Positions 11,858 to 22,352 of a DNA stretch of 64,000 bases are shown here, piece after piece. The position numbers and the translations under genes are program-made. Below the pieces are notes generated by a model that worked only from the letters and a program-made list of their open reading frames with translations, was not told the DNA's origin and searched no databases. Each line of letters begins with the position of its first letter. Position 1 is the first letter of the stretch. The stretch is taken from NCBI RefSeq assembly GCF_000003855.2, contig NW_003101665.1:972828-1036827 (forward strand), written 5' to 3'. Origin of the DNA: Blastomyces gilchristii SLH14081. Its lineage: Eukaryota; Ascomycota; Eurotiomycetes; Onygenales; Ajellomycetaceae.

Positions 11858-12967
11858 CAGAGTTTTCAATTAATTGAAGAGAAAGATTCAGAGATATACA
11901 TATATAAAGTAATTATTCACAGAAGTTATCAGATGAGAGTTATGAAATCAGAGTACTGATATATAGTTATTTTCATATAATTTTCTTCAAATTAGAAAGT
12001 TAGTATTATTAAAAATCATTATCTGATAGAGTAACTTATCAGCTCAGTAGTAATTTTCTGATTATTTTTCTTTTATTATCTGTATTCTGATGACTTCAGA
12101 TGTCAGAAAATTCTTTCAGAGTTATAATTAGTTTATGATAAATATTTCTGAATGAAGTTACAGTGATTGTAGCAGAGAGATGACTCTTCAGTAATCTATA
12201 ATACAATCTGTTGATAATTATTTCATAGTTCATCTCAGTGTTTATGTTGAGTTTATTATAAATTTCATGACCTGAAATTAGATGTGAAGAATGAAGTGAT
12301 TATTTATTATAATTGAAAGAGAGTATTCTGTATTAAATTATAAGTAATATAGACTTTGTAATTCACAGTGATTTCTTAAAGAGTTTGTGAATCTTCAATA
12401 GAAGTAAAAGAAGTGAAAGAAGTGAATTCAGAAAATATGATAATAATTTAAGAAAGATAACAATTTATTTTCAATAACTGATTACTGATGTGTGTAAGAA
12501 GAATTAATATAAGAGAAAATAATCTTCTTTCTTAACTTAGTTATAATTTTAGTACTAACTCAGATTGAATATTATCAATGTATAAAAGTAAATAAACAAT
12601 CTTAATTAATCTCTGTTATATTTCTTGAAATATATTAATATTATAAAAGAGAGTATTATTAAATTATATTATCAGATAATATTATTAAAAATATATTAAT
12701 ATTATAAATATTAATATTGAAAAAATATTGATACTTATACATTATAGTGATATGATAGTTAAATATATATATATATATTATTCCTGACATTGATAATTGA
12801 TTACAATTTATACAATAATTTTTGAAAACTCAAAATTAATTTCAATTATTAATTAATAGTTATGAACTTATAATTAATTAATATAAAAAGAAAAAAACTT
12901 CTTCTACTTATTATCTTTCTTCTCTTTCTCATTCTTCTTATCATTCTTTACAATTCACTTCTCATTC
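11858..12967. other. AT-rich degraded DNA, no gene seen
   Basis: Low-GC sequence with stops in all frames. It may continue the DNA that Gypsy-A interrupted. A short (TA)n run lies near 12763-12778 and a CTT/TTCT-rich stretch at 12900-12980 leads into the composite retroelement. Nothing else is readable. Confidence 0.5.
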
Positions 12968-12980
12968 TCATTCTTCTTCT

Positions 12981-13062
12981 GCCAGCGTGGCCCAGTTGGT
13001 AAGACTGGTAACCAAGGCCGCACACATTAGAGATGTGTGAGTTTGAAATCTCACCGCTGGCA
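12981..13062 (+). promoter_or_regulatory. tRNA-like sequence with pol III A and B boxes
   Basis: The outer 7 bases GCCAGCG (12981-12987) pair fully with CGCTGGC (13055-13061), as in a tRNA acceptor stem. TGGCCCAGTTGG at 12988-12999 fits the A box, and GAGTTTGAAATCTC near 13040 fits a B box in which the usual C of TTCGA is T. The T-arm stem GTGAG/CTCAC is kept with one extra loop base. The anticodon arm is rearranged, so it is not a working tRNA gene. It resembles a tRNA-derived SINE head; the parent tRNA may be a tRNA-Thr type, but that is from memory. Confidence 0.6.
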
Positions 13063-13735
13063 TCTGCTACTTCTTACCCATGAAAGCCCTCATGTAATAG
13101 GGGCTGAGCCTAATTAGTAAGGCTTGGTGCGGGGTAGAACTCTCTACTGTAAGTCAAGTCACTAGTTAAGTGAGATTCTGTGAACACTCATCAGAGCTGG
13201 TATGAAATGTCAATATCTTACTATTCTACTGTGCACCTGTCAAGGTTCTAATGATATAGAGTCAAGCCTAATGTAGTGATTATATACTACTTAAGTGAGT
13301 CTCTAACTAGAGCTGTCATCAGAGCCTAGCTCTCTCTCAAATACAGGAAATGATTTTGAAAATCACCTGACTAGCAGGTCTAGACACACATCTAGACTCT
13401 AGGCAGAGCACTCTGATAGGCTAGAGCCTGCAAGCTCCCTGCCAAGCCCTAATACTGGCAGAGAGAACTGCAGTCATCAAGCCTATGATTAGTTCCTAAC
13501 ACAGAGTGAGGTCACAATGACTGATTGATAGGCCTATGAGCATCTAATGAGACCGAGATCAGCAACTGAAAGCTTGATGTGTACATTATCAAGTGAGCAG
13601 TGACAGCCACTAACTAACACCTCTGAAAATTAGTGGCTGGTCTGAGAGAATGAACACAGTGATCAGTTAATTATAGAGGGTTAAATGTAATTAGCTTAAG
13701 ATGCATTCTGCAGGTGGCTAGCGCCTGTAGTCTTT
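13063..13735 (+). other. Unassigned body of the composite retroelement
   Basis: About 670 bp, less mutated than the surroundings and with some CC/GG steps and short palindromic words such as TCTAGACACACATCTAGA. No open frame or known motif. It lies between the tRNA-like head and the LINE-derived part, inside the same flanking duplication. Confidence 0.45.
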
Positions 13736-15873
13736 ATTAGAGCAGATATCAATCAAATTCAATTTAATATGAATAAAACTGAGTTAATTCATTTCTTTTC
13801 TAGATTTAATAAGAAAGAACTATCTCTAACTCTTTTAAATAGAGAGATTAAACCCAGTGTAAATGTCAAATAATTAGAAGTATGATTAAACTTCAAGTTG
13901 AATTTTAAATATCACATTCAACAAAGAACTGTCAAGATAGAAAGATTATTGAATAACATAATCAGACTATTAAATACAGAGAGAGGTCTATTTTTCCAGG
14001 CTATAAGACAGTTATATATAGCCTGTATTACATTAGTAGCTGATTATGAAGTTTAAGTTTAATAAAATAATCAAGAGAATTTCACTGAATTCTTTCAAAG
14101 TCTGTAAAACAGAGTCTTGAGAAGAATTCTGAAAGTATTCAAATCATCTTCTATTAAAGCAATGAAAATTGAAGCTTCAATTTCTTCTTCTACTATTAGA
14201 TTTAAAAAGGTCTGTATAAACTATGCTCTGAGAGTTGTAAAGATAAGCTTAAATTATATAATCAGAGAAAGAGTCTCTTCTTTATTTTCATTAATTAACT
14301 CTGAAAATGAACTGAATTAAAATAGATTTCTTAATTGAAATGAAAATAATTCTTCAAAGAAAATGTCTTCTCAACTGTACAGACTATGCTCTCTGATTAA
14401 AAATCAATTTTCTTCTTTAAATATTGAAAAAGTTGATCATGAGAAGTTATCACTCTGAAGAGAAAAGCTTGAATCTCTTATAGACTTATAAATAAGTGAA
14501 CTATTAAAAGAGAAAGAATATAAACAGCATTTGAAGAGAATTTCTACAATCAATATAAAAGACTCTATTCTGATTTATTCAGATGACTCAAAAAATGAGA
14601 ACTTGAATAGATTAGACACAGACATTGCTTATACTGAAGATAATATCAATTTTATCTCAGATTTCTGAAATCTAGGCTGTGAATATGAAGTCTTTGATGC
14701 TGAACTATTTGTAATAGTGAAAGCTTTCAAACTCATTGAAATAAAATCTCATAAAAGAGGAAATTATTTAAAAGAGATATGAATATTCTCTGATAGTCAA
14801 GCTGCTTTAAAAAGACTTAGAAATAGTCAGATTTATAATAGTTAAATGAATCTTAAACTGATCTTAAACTCTGTTTTGAAAATTCAAAAAAGAAGAATAT
14901 CAAAGCTGATAATTCATCTACACTAAGTTCCTACTTATATGAATATTCATGACAATGAATTGACTGATTCAGCTGTAAAAAAGAATACAGAATTAAGCAG
15001 ATCTATTTAAAAAATTATGTCCTGGTCTTTTATTAAGAGAAAAATAAAAGAATCTTATTTAGATAAGTGAAATGAAAGCTGGCAGAAATAAAAGAAGAGT
15101 ATACATTATTCAAGATTTGAAATAAAACCCAAGTGAAAATCTTGTTCAATTAAATGTAAAAAGAAAATATTCTCATCTATAATACAGCTGAAACTAGAAC
15201 ATAGCTATTTCAAATCTTATATACAAAGATTTAATGATAGATTTGACTCAATAGAATGCTCATTCTGTAATACAAATGAGAATTCTGAGTATATTATAAT
15301 ACACTGTGCATTATATAATAGTCTCAGAGCTAGATTGAAAGAGAAGTATGATCTAAATCAATTAAATATGAGATTCTTATTCTCAACTGAGACAGGAATT
15401 AAATACTTAATAGACTTTCTATCAGAAACTCAAGCAGCTATAAGAAAATGGCTAAATTCAGAATTATCTGAATATGAAGAGAAGGAAATCAATCAGATAT
15501 AGTCTGTTAAAATAGCTATACACTCTCTTTTAATAATTTGTTTTATTATAGTTTCTCTTTACTTTATCTTTTCTTTATCTTTTTCTTTCAATTTCTTTCT
15601 ATACTATCTATTTAATGTGTCTATCTTTGAGACTGTGTTCTTTTTCTCTTTTTCTTTGTCATGATATTATCAAATGATTTCAAAGTATCAAAAGATGTTA
15701 AAACACTGTAATTTATAAACAGTTTTTGTATTCTGAGCTGGAATTTTCTGATTTTGCATATCTGAAATTGATGAATGTATAATAGTTAACTTTACAGACA
15801 TAGGAAAAACCCTGAGAACTAAAAGTTCTCAGGTAGATGTCATAGTCTCTGACTGCATACATCTATAATTAAA

Positions 15874-15890
<17 letters not shown>
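13736..15890 (+). pseudogene. LINE-A: 3' part of a LINE ORF2 (RT end, RNase H)
   Basis: Collinear with LINE-B from just after the RT catalytic motif to the tail. Recognisable parts are an RNase H start Y-S-D-D-S-K near 14576, D-A-E-L at about 14700, F-S-D-S-Q-A-A-L near 14790 and N-E-L-T-D near 14955 (family G-N-E-x-A-D). A terminal zinc motif C-S-F-C-x8-H-C is near 15260-15310. It is more damaged than LINE-B: where LINE-B has GGCGCAGGC, this copy has GACACAGAC, and several CAA codons have become TAA. These show both CpG/CpC and, here, CpA changes. It ends in (AAT)n. Confidence 0.85.
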
Positions 15891-15904
<14 letters not shown>

Positions 15905-15930
15905 CATTCTTCTTCTTCTTCTTCTTATCT
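15880..15930 (+). repeat. (AAT)n tail and adjoining (CTT)n
   Basis: About eight AAT units form the 3' tail of the LINE part, immediately followed by CATTC(TTC)n, which contains the right copy of the target-site duplication. Confidence 0.8.
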
Positions 15931-17880
15931 GAGATAATAATCATCTCAAAATCTCTCTCTGCTGTCTTCTCAGAGAAGAGTTCTCACTGCTCTCTCTCAG
16001 TCAGATTAATCTGCATCTCAAAATCCCGCATTTTCTGATCTACTGTCTCAGGTTTCACCTCAGTGATAAGCAGATTAACATGCTCAGAGAGCAGAGCTGT
16101 CTTCTTAATATTCTGAATCATGAAGTACATTCAAGATCTGAATAAGGTCTTAATTCTCTTCTCTATCAGCTTCTGCTAATCAATTAGAGAACAGAAGTGT
16201 TATCAAAAATCATTATCTCTTAATAAAAAACTTATCAGTTTTGACTTCTGTCTCTCACTTCAATATCTTCTCAATCTTCTTCTATCACTGCTTATTTGCA
16301 GTAATACTCTTCTTCTCTCTCTCTCTCTTCATCTTGATCTTAAATCATTCTTGAGACTTCTTCTGATCTTATCACTACTGTATAAGACTCTTCACTGTCT
16401 TCTTTTTCAATCTCTCACAGATGATGCTATTCACATTATTTCTATACTTAGTTCAGTCTAAATCTATCAGAAGTGTTACTTAAAATCATTATTATTCTAC
16501 TCTCTTACAGAGTCTCTTCAAGGCATTATAATATATCTTGTGATCTGTCTTCTCACACTTGAATATCTTCTTCTTCTCTCTCTTTAATCTGTGACAGTAC
16601 TCACACATCTTGATGATCTGCAGAACTGCAGAATATTTGAAGAGAAATGACATGATTAGTTTTAATAAGTGTTGAAGAGAGAGTGAAGACAGGCAATGAT
16701 ATAATAATGATAATAATAATGATAATAATGATAATAATAATGATGATGATGATGATGATGATAATAATAATAATAATAGAAGAGAGAGTGCATCAGAATA
16801 TATTATTAACTTATCAAATATAAAGAGATAAAGAAACTATTAACAGCTTTCAGAGATGTACAGAAACAGCTACAGTATTACATAGCAATATTATCTTCAT
16901 TCAATACATGCACTATTGATATTCTTTATATACATTTATTATATAATCTATATCAGAGATACATGCAGAAAACAGATCTTTATTACTAGAGAGAATGATT
17001 ACAGTGATTCTCTATTTTTATATTATAAAGATAAGTTATTCTCATTTCTTTCTTCTCTCTTTTCTCTTCTTCTTCAACTCATCACTAAGTTCAAGCTGAT
17101 ATGAAAACTATTAAAACACTCATAGAAACTCTCAAATTAAAGAGTATAGACTAATCAAATTTTAAATACAGATGAATTAAATTAATTTAATAATATTAAT
17201 TATTTATTCTTCTCTTAATAAAATAACAGTCATGTCTTTCCTCTTTCTTTCTTAAATAAAACATGGCTTGTGAAAAGTGAGTATCACATCAGGCTATAAT
17301 GATCAACACAGTCTCAGTACACAGAGCTGTATACATGCAGTGCATACTGAACTGAGAGACTGCATGAGTTGTAAACTGATAACAGTATCTCAGAGAGAGC
17401 TGTGCAGTGTGAGAAAGCTGCAACTCTCAGTTATATACACAGAGAGTGAATCACTGCAGTAAGTGTATATATATTATATAAAAGTAATGCTTTTTGATAA
17501 CACTCAGTCTCTGATATTATGAAAATAGAGTCTCTCTGTGAGATCTGTTTTTATCAGAAGTCAGAGAATCTTATATTCTCTAAAATCATCTTCACATGTC
17601 TTATCTGTGAAATCAATGAAGAAAATCATTGATTTCAGTGTTCTATTCTTGATATTATTTAAGTAATAGCAGAGTTCACCCTGATCACACTTTTTAAGTG
17701 TATATTTTCTAATTATTCACATTTATACAGATATATACTGATTATTTATTAGATAATATTAAGATAATAACTTATCACAGCTGTGTTATTCTCACTGTGA
17801 GAGATACACAGTTGATGATAAACATTGTAAAGACTCTGAGAAGTGAGTATTTTAAAAGTGCTGCAGCTCTGCAATCTTGA
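15931..17880. other. AT-rich degraded DNA with simple repeats, no gene seen
   Basis: Low-GC, stop-rich DNA. It holds copies of the dispersed 22-bp motif (16195-16220 and 17482-17504). Segments rich in CTTCTTCT between 15960 and 16600 could be the reverse of a Lys/Glu-rich coding relic, but I could not support any gene. Confidence 0.5.
16696..16780 (+). repeat. GATAAT/GAT/AAT microsatellite
   Basis: About 85 bp of interspersed GATAAT, GAT and AAT units. Simple repeat, no further meaning seen. Confidence 0.9.
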
Positions 17881-18000
17881 TTTTTTTTTATTTTTATTTT
17901 TTATTTTTTTCTTTTTCTTTTCTTTTTTTTTTATTGTGATTTTTTCTTGTGTTTATTTTGTTTTTTATTTTTTATTTTTTTTTATATTTTATATTTTTTT
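17881..18000 (+). repeat. T-rich tract
   Basis: About 120 bp of nearly pure T with scattered A, C and G. It lies where the readable minus-strand LINE-C ORF2 stops. It could be a poly(A)-like tail of a reverse-oriented insertion or simple low-complexity DNA. Confidence 0.7.
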
Positions 18001-20360
18001 CATAATTAAAATTATATGAATTATAATCTATATTTAGAAAAGTAATGATATTTGATAATACTCTCTGTTGAATTTTCAACAAATGAGCACTATGTTATAA
18101 TATTATATAAGTGAGAAATAATTTTATAGTCTTATTTAATATCATTCTTAATAATGAGATCAGAATGAAAATGTAACTAAGAATTTAAATATATTCTTTA
18201 TCTGAGACTAGATTTTTATTTGAAAAGTGAATCTGAAACCTTTAATATTTAAAATAATGTGATTTGAAATCAATGTAATGAATATAAATCATGACTAGAA
18301 GTAATGCTTTTAAATAATATAATAACTGTAAAGTTTGATTCTGATCTCAGACACGGTCACACAGTCAGTCTAGAGATATCTATTTATTAAATCTTTTATA
18401 GATTACTTTCTATATTTAATCTGATTCTTCAGCAGAAATAATTATTTATAAAGACAGATATATAATATATCTTTATTATAATTTATTAATTAATCAATCA
18501 GATCTGAGTTGAAGATAATAAAGAGAATTAAAGAGAGAGAAGATTCTTAAGTAAGATTAGTATTAGAAAATACAACTATTTTAATACTGAAATTATTGAA
18601 TTTGATATTAATAGATTTATTTTTTATAAAGCTCTGAACTTATTTATATACTATCTGAGAAATTCTCATCTCTCTGAGTCTGATCTTCAGTGTATATTTA
18701 TTTATCTCATTGAAAATCTCTTTAATATTAAAGAAGATTAGAGTTAGAACTGTACTGTATTTTCAGATCTGATTAATAATACTAATCAGAATTAGAAGTA
18801 TCTGTTTCATAGTTCTATCTGATCTGACTCTGAATTATGTATTTGAGAGAAGATTATATTTCTCTGTGTAGTATGTAAGACATTTCATGATCACTCTCTT
18901 CAGAATCTTTCTCAGTATGTTAAGAAGTGAGATTGAGCAGTATGCTTCAGAAGCTGTGTAGTTCAGTTTCCCAGGTTTCTGTAGTACTACAATCACTGCA
19001 GTCTTTCAACTTGTTGAGTAGTGTCTCAGTCTGATTGATGCTTTGAAGATCTGGTGTATGAGTTTTGACAGGTATTTTCATAGACTCTTTCACACTAATG
19101 CTGGGAGACCATCATTTCCAGAGACTGATTTGCTTTTGATCCTCGCCAGTGTTGTCAGGATCTCTTCCTCTGTGATTGACTCTCAGAGCAGTTCCTCCTG
19201 AGTTGGGGTGAGAGATTCTCTCAGTGAGAATGTAGCTGGAGAAAAGAAACTGTTCAGTAGTATTTGAGCTTTGTCTTTGTTATCAGCATATTCAGTGTCC
19301 TCAACTACCAGGGCCAGAATGTTGGTGTAATTGTCTGAGAAGCAGATGTATTCTGCTGCTTTTCAAAGATGATTGTCTGCACTCACTTTGTCAAGAAATT
19401 CTTTCCAGTGCTCTCACTTGACTTTCTCTATTATTTGAGTCCATTTCCTGCACTTCTGCAGTGTGTCCGTGTGTAGGGCTTGGGTGGTTGGGTGGTTGCT
19501 TCCCCGCTCAATGCAACTGGCCTGCCACCTCCTTCGGCTTCTGTTGCACTCGGACTGCTGTGTTTTCAGGTCTCGGCTGAACCAGTGTTTGGTGTAAGGA
19601 GATGGTCTTGCGTGCGGGGTGTGCTTGTCTATTTCTGCTATTGTTGTTGTGATTAATCTGCCAACTATTCCATCCAGCTGAGTTGTTGATTTGATCTGTG
19701 GTGTAGGGATTGCCTTCTCTACAGCTTTGCCAATCTCTTCTCAGTTCGCTTGGTTGAAAAGTCTGTGTGACTGGCTTGAATCTTTCTGTTTCAGTTGCAG
19801 ATCCCATTCTGAGTAGATCGCTAGGTGGTTGGAGCCGTAGTTGTCTTGGTAGAGGTGGCATTTGAGTAATTGATGTGGGATGTTACTGAGTGTGAGGTCG
19901 AGTGTGGAGTATGTGCCTGGGTGGCTCGCTGACCAGAAGATGGTGGTGCCAGGTGGGAGACAGCTATGGAGTTCTTGAGCCTGTATGAAGTCCAGGAGGC
20001 CCCCGGTGTCTCGGGCTCGTCTTCGGTTCACCTGGATTCCACCCCACATCTGATGATGTCGGTTGAAGTCCCCTGCGATGATCAATGTGATTGCAGGCGA
20101 GAGCCGGATTGTCCGGCTGATTTCATTTAAGATCTGGTGTATCGGGTTGTCTGCCGGGTCGAATGGCGGGATGTATGTGGAGAAAATTAAGATCTGGCTT
20201 TCTCCTATCTGGAGCTCGATTGCTGTTACATCTGGGCTGTGGCACCGCCTTTGCCGGTATGCCGAGGTTGATATGCGCTTGTTGACATATATTAGACTGC
20301 GCCCCGTGGCGTGTGTTTCGGTGCATGATGTTTGAAACACCCTCCAATGTGGGTGTTGTA

Positions 20361-20441
20361 TGTTGGGGGTCCCGCGGTTGGTCGGCCCTTCTACCAGCAG
20401 GCGCTGGTGGTGACCGAGCTCTTTTGCCCCAGTAGCCTACA
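20361..20441 (+). repeat. Left LTR of the TRIM-like element
   Basis: 81 bp, TG...CA ends, matching the right copy base for base as far as I can read. Preceded by TTGTA. Confidence 0.85.
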
Positions 20442-20703
20442 GGTTATGAGACCGTTGAGTGTGAGCCCCGCTGTGGTCAACATGCATGGGTTCGATCCCA
20501 GAATGGACTTAAAAATTCCTAACAAATACCCTGGACATTTTAACAGTGCCAAGAGACATCCCAGGAGTGTGCCCTAGAAGTCCCGTGAGCCCTAGGACTG
20601 AGTGGTCCAGTCCATTATTAAAAAGGAGCCATTGTGGGGAGGCCACTGAAGGGAGCCACTGAGGGGAAGTACTGTACTCTGTGGTAGCTGGTCCGAGGGG
20701 GGG

Positions 20704-20784
20704 TGTTGGGGGTCCCGCGGTTGGTCGGCCCTTCTACCAGCAGGCGCTGGTGGTGACCGAGCTCTTTTGCCCCAGTAGCCTACA
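20704..20784 (+). repeat. Right LTR of the TRIM-like element
   Basis: 81 bp, followed by TTGTA. Identity of the two LTRs points to a recent insertion compared with the mutated elements around it. Confidence 0.85.
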
Positions 20785-20927
20785 TTGTATTGGTGTTGTA
20801 TAATATGTGAAAGGGGGTTCTTGTACGAGTAGCACCTCCAAATCTCCAATTTTGCGGTCATTGAGGAGTGCTTCTATGGTCGAACGTTTTTTGTTGGCGT
20901 TCAGTTGTAAAATCCGCAGTTTCTGTG

Positions 20928-22352
20928 TTAACATTGAAGGCTGGTAACATTGGCTCTCGATTTGCACTCTGTTGCTCCTGTCGGGTGGCGTTCTGCGCAG
21001 TCTGCGCATTTAGGAGTCGACTCTCGAGGGCAGTTAGCTGTGTTGTGCTCTCGCGTACAGAAACCACATCGTAGTCTCTCTTTGCAGTTCCAGGCCAGGT
21101 GGCCGAAGGCCAGGCATCTGTGGCATCGTTTCTTCTTGATCTGATATGCCTCAATGCTGCCTATATATCGATGTCCAAACCCCATTCCATTGTTTACCGC
21201 CCATTCGGCAGCTTCCGCACTATCGAACCATATCCCAAGTGATGCCGACGCGCCCAGCGTGGATTCCCTCTTCTTGAGCCATGCGATTTCTTCTACCTTG
21301 TATCCCTTTTGGGCGAGCTCATTTTCCTCTGTTATCTTCTTCATGCTTTGTGGTTTGTCCTCAGTGTCGACTTCATGTGTGGGTGTTCGGTGTACTACCA
21401 CACCAAATCTGGGTCTGACCAGCTTTGTTTGGCTTCCCAGGTTCCGGAGCCACCCCCCATTCACGCTGGCAGTGTCTTTGGAGGCTTCATCTCGGAAGCG
21501 GATGATGTACCCTGTTTTTGTGGTTCCTACCCCGATGATCTCGACTCCTTCAGTTGGCATATTCTTTTGTAGGGCGTCTGTGACCCTCGCTTTGACCTCT
21601 TCCACGGGGAGATATCTTGTGAGGGACCCTCCATATTCCATTGAGTCGGAAGCCTGTACCGCACTGATACGGACGCAGAGCGGGGGGTCTTTCCTGTCAG
21701 CTTTTGTAGATGCGGACGTTGGGGCCGGTGGAGGGGTTGATGATTCGCCATTCATTCCGCCGTTGGAGGCAATTGATGCCCAAGATTGTTGATCCGGTCT
21801 ATGTGTCACCTGGGTTCTCAGAGCAGTTATCTCATCTTTAAGGCTTGAGTTTTGCCTGATTAACTCTTTCTGGTCTGCTTTTAACTCTTCACAGCATGTT
21901 TTGAGAGTCTCCACCGCCTGGCCTTGTTGTGCGATGATTCCTTTCAGCTCGGTTATAAGCCATGCAATTTCGTCAAGTTTGTTCGGGTGTCCATCGCTGT
22001 TGCCTGTAAATTCAATGTTTGGGGTGCCATTTAGTTGGACAGCTGTGAAGGCGTCGGTTTTCTTTCGCTTGCGTGTTGGTTTCTGCGTTTTTGGTTGGGT
22101 CGCATACTGGCGCGTCGTCGAATTAAAGTTGATCCATGTTGCATCCCTGGTTCCAGGCTCCACATTCGGCTGTTCCCTGTCATTTACCACACTTCTCGAC
22201 ATCGACCGGGTCACCGCAGCCTCCGGTAACTGGTCTATCTCGCTTTCGATGTTTTCTAGCATTTTCTTCCTTGTATCGCAACCTTGTAGTCCTTCTTCGC
22301 GACCTTGACGGTCCGGACCAGGAGGACGCCAAGGCGTGACAACTATGGCCAT
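20928..22352 (-). CDS. LINE-C ORF1 (Gag-like nucleic-acid-binding protein)
   Basis: An intact 474-codon frame. The middle (residues about 130-180) is rich in Leu, Glu and Lys, fitting a short coiled coil. The C-terminus carries three zinc knuckles: C-H-R-C-x4-H-x4-C, C-G-F-C-x3-H-x4-C and C-A-D-C-x3-H-x6-C. This arrangement is usual for ORF1 of Tad and I-like LINEs, whose protein binds element RNA. Base composition is normal, in contrast to the rest of the element. The start at 22352 lies inside the first of two 5' tandem units; a later in-frame ATG at residue 31 is the alternative. The stop overlaps the ORF2 start. It is the least damaged transposon ORF in the window. Confidence 0.9.
   Translation of the reverse strand: MAIVVTPWRPPGPDRQGREEGLQGCDTRKKMLENIESEIDQLPEAAVTRSMSRSVVNDREQPNVEPGTRDATWINFNSTTRQYATQPKTQKPTRKRKKTDAFTAVQLNGTPNIEFTGNSDGHPNKLDEIAWLITELKGIIAQQGQAVETLKTCCEELKADQKELIRQNSSLKDEITALRTQVTHRPDQQSWASIASNGGMNGESSTPPPAPTSASTKADRKDPPLCVRISAVQASDSMEYGGSLTRYLPVEEVKARVTDALQKNMPTEGVEIIGVGTTKTGYIIRFRDEASKDTASVNGGWLRNLGSQTKLVRPRFGVVVHRTPTHEVDTEDKPQSMKKITEENELAQKGYKVEEIAWLKKRESTLGASASLGIWFDSAEAAEWAVNNGMGFGHRYIGSIEAYQIKKKRCHRCLAFGHLAWNCKERLRCGFCTREHNTANCPRESTPKCADCAERHPTGATECKSRANVTSLQC

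Larger units (their letters stand above)
12981..15904 (+). mobile_element. Composite retroelement: tRNA-like head, unknown body, LINE tail
   Basis: Flanked by a direct repeat CATTCTTCTTCT at 12969-12980 and 15905-15916, which I read as one target-site duplication. The first 82 bp are tRNA-like, the next 670 bp are of unknown origin, and 13736-15890 is collinear with LINE-B (61790-63910). The 3' end is an (AAT)n tail, as in LINE-B. So one insertion joins a pol III-type head to a LINE 3' part. Either the LINE family carries a tRNA-like 5' end and this copy is internally deleted, or the RNA template switched during target-primed reverse transcription. Because the flanking repeat lies in CTT-rich DNA, a chance match is possible. 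Confidence 0.6.
20361..20784 (+). mobile_element. TRIM-like mini LTR retrotransposon in LINE-C ORF2
   Basis: 424 bp bounded by two 81-bp direct repeats (20361-20441 and 20704-20784) that I read as identical, each starting TGTTGGGGG and ending GCCTACA. The whole is flanked by a perfect 5-bp duplication TTGTA (20356-20360 and 20785-20789). The 262-bp interior starts GGTTATGAGACC next to the left LTR, much like GGTTATAGCCC next to the Copia-1 LTR, and ends with the purine run CGAGGGGGGG before the right LTR, as in Copia-1. It has no coding capacity. This is the layout of a terminal-repeat retrotransposon in miniature, which must be moved by another element's proteins. Insertion plus duplication is 429 bp, so ORF2 stays in frame on either side. 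Confidence 0.85.
18060..20934 (-). pseudogene. LINE-C ORF2 (endonuclease-RT), interrupted and mutated
   Basis: Starts at the ATG at 20934-20932, overlapping the ORF1 stop in the string ATGTTAA. The N-terminal endonuclease begins L-R-I-L-Q-L-N-A-N and reaches Q-E-P-P-F, is interrupted by the TRIM-like insertion, and resumes at 20355 in the same frame. It then shows a G-D-F-N-R-H-H block near 20060 and a S-N-H-L block near 19820. The first stop of its own is TGA at 19743-19741, at a place suiting Trp. Downstream, RT blocks can be read through stops: L-P-K-P-G-K-like near 18970, L-N-x-L-x-K-x-L-K-R-V near 18890, and F-F-N-I-K-E-I-F-N near 18700 (RT motif A). The enzyme would nick target DNA and copy the element RNA. 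Dead as it stands. Confidence 0.85.

Noticed and set aside
12981..13062. A functional tRNA gene
   Set aside because: The acceptor stem and boxes are present, but the anticodon arm is rearranged, the T loop has an extra base, and the B box is mutated. It also sits at the head of an inserted retroelement.
21154..22339. Plus-strand ORFs of 64-212 codons over LINE-C ORF1
   Set aside because: Opposite-strand shadows of the ORF1 coding frame, which has the zinc knuckles.
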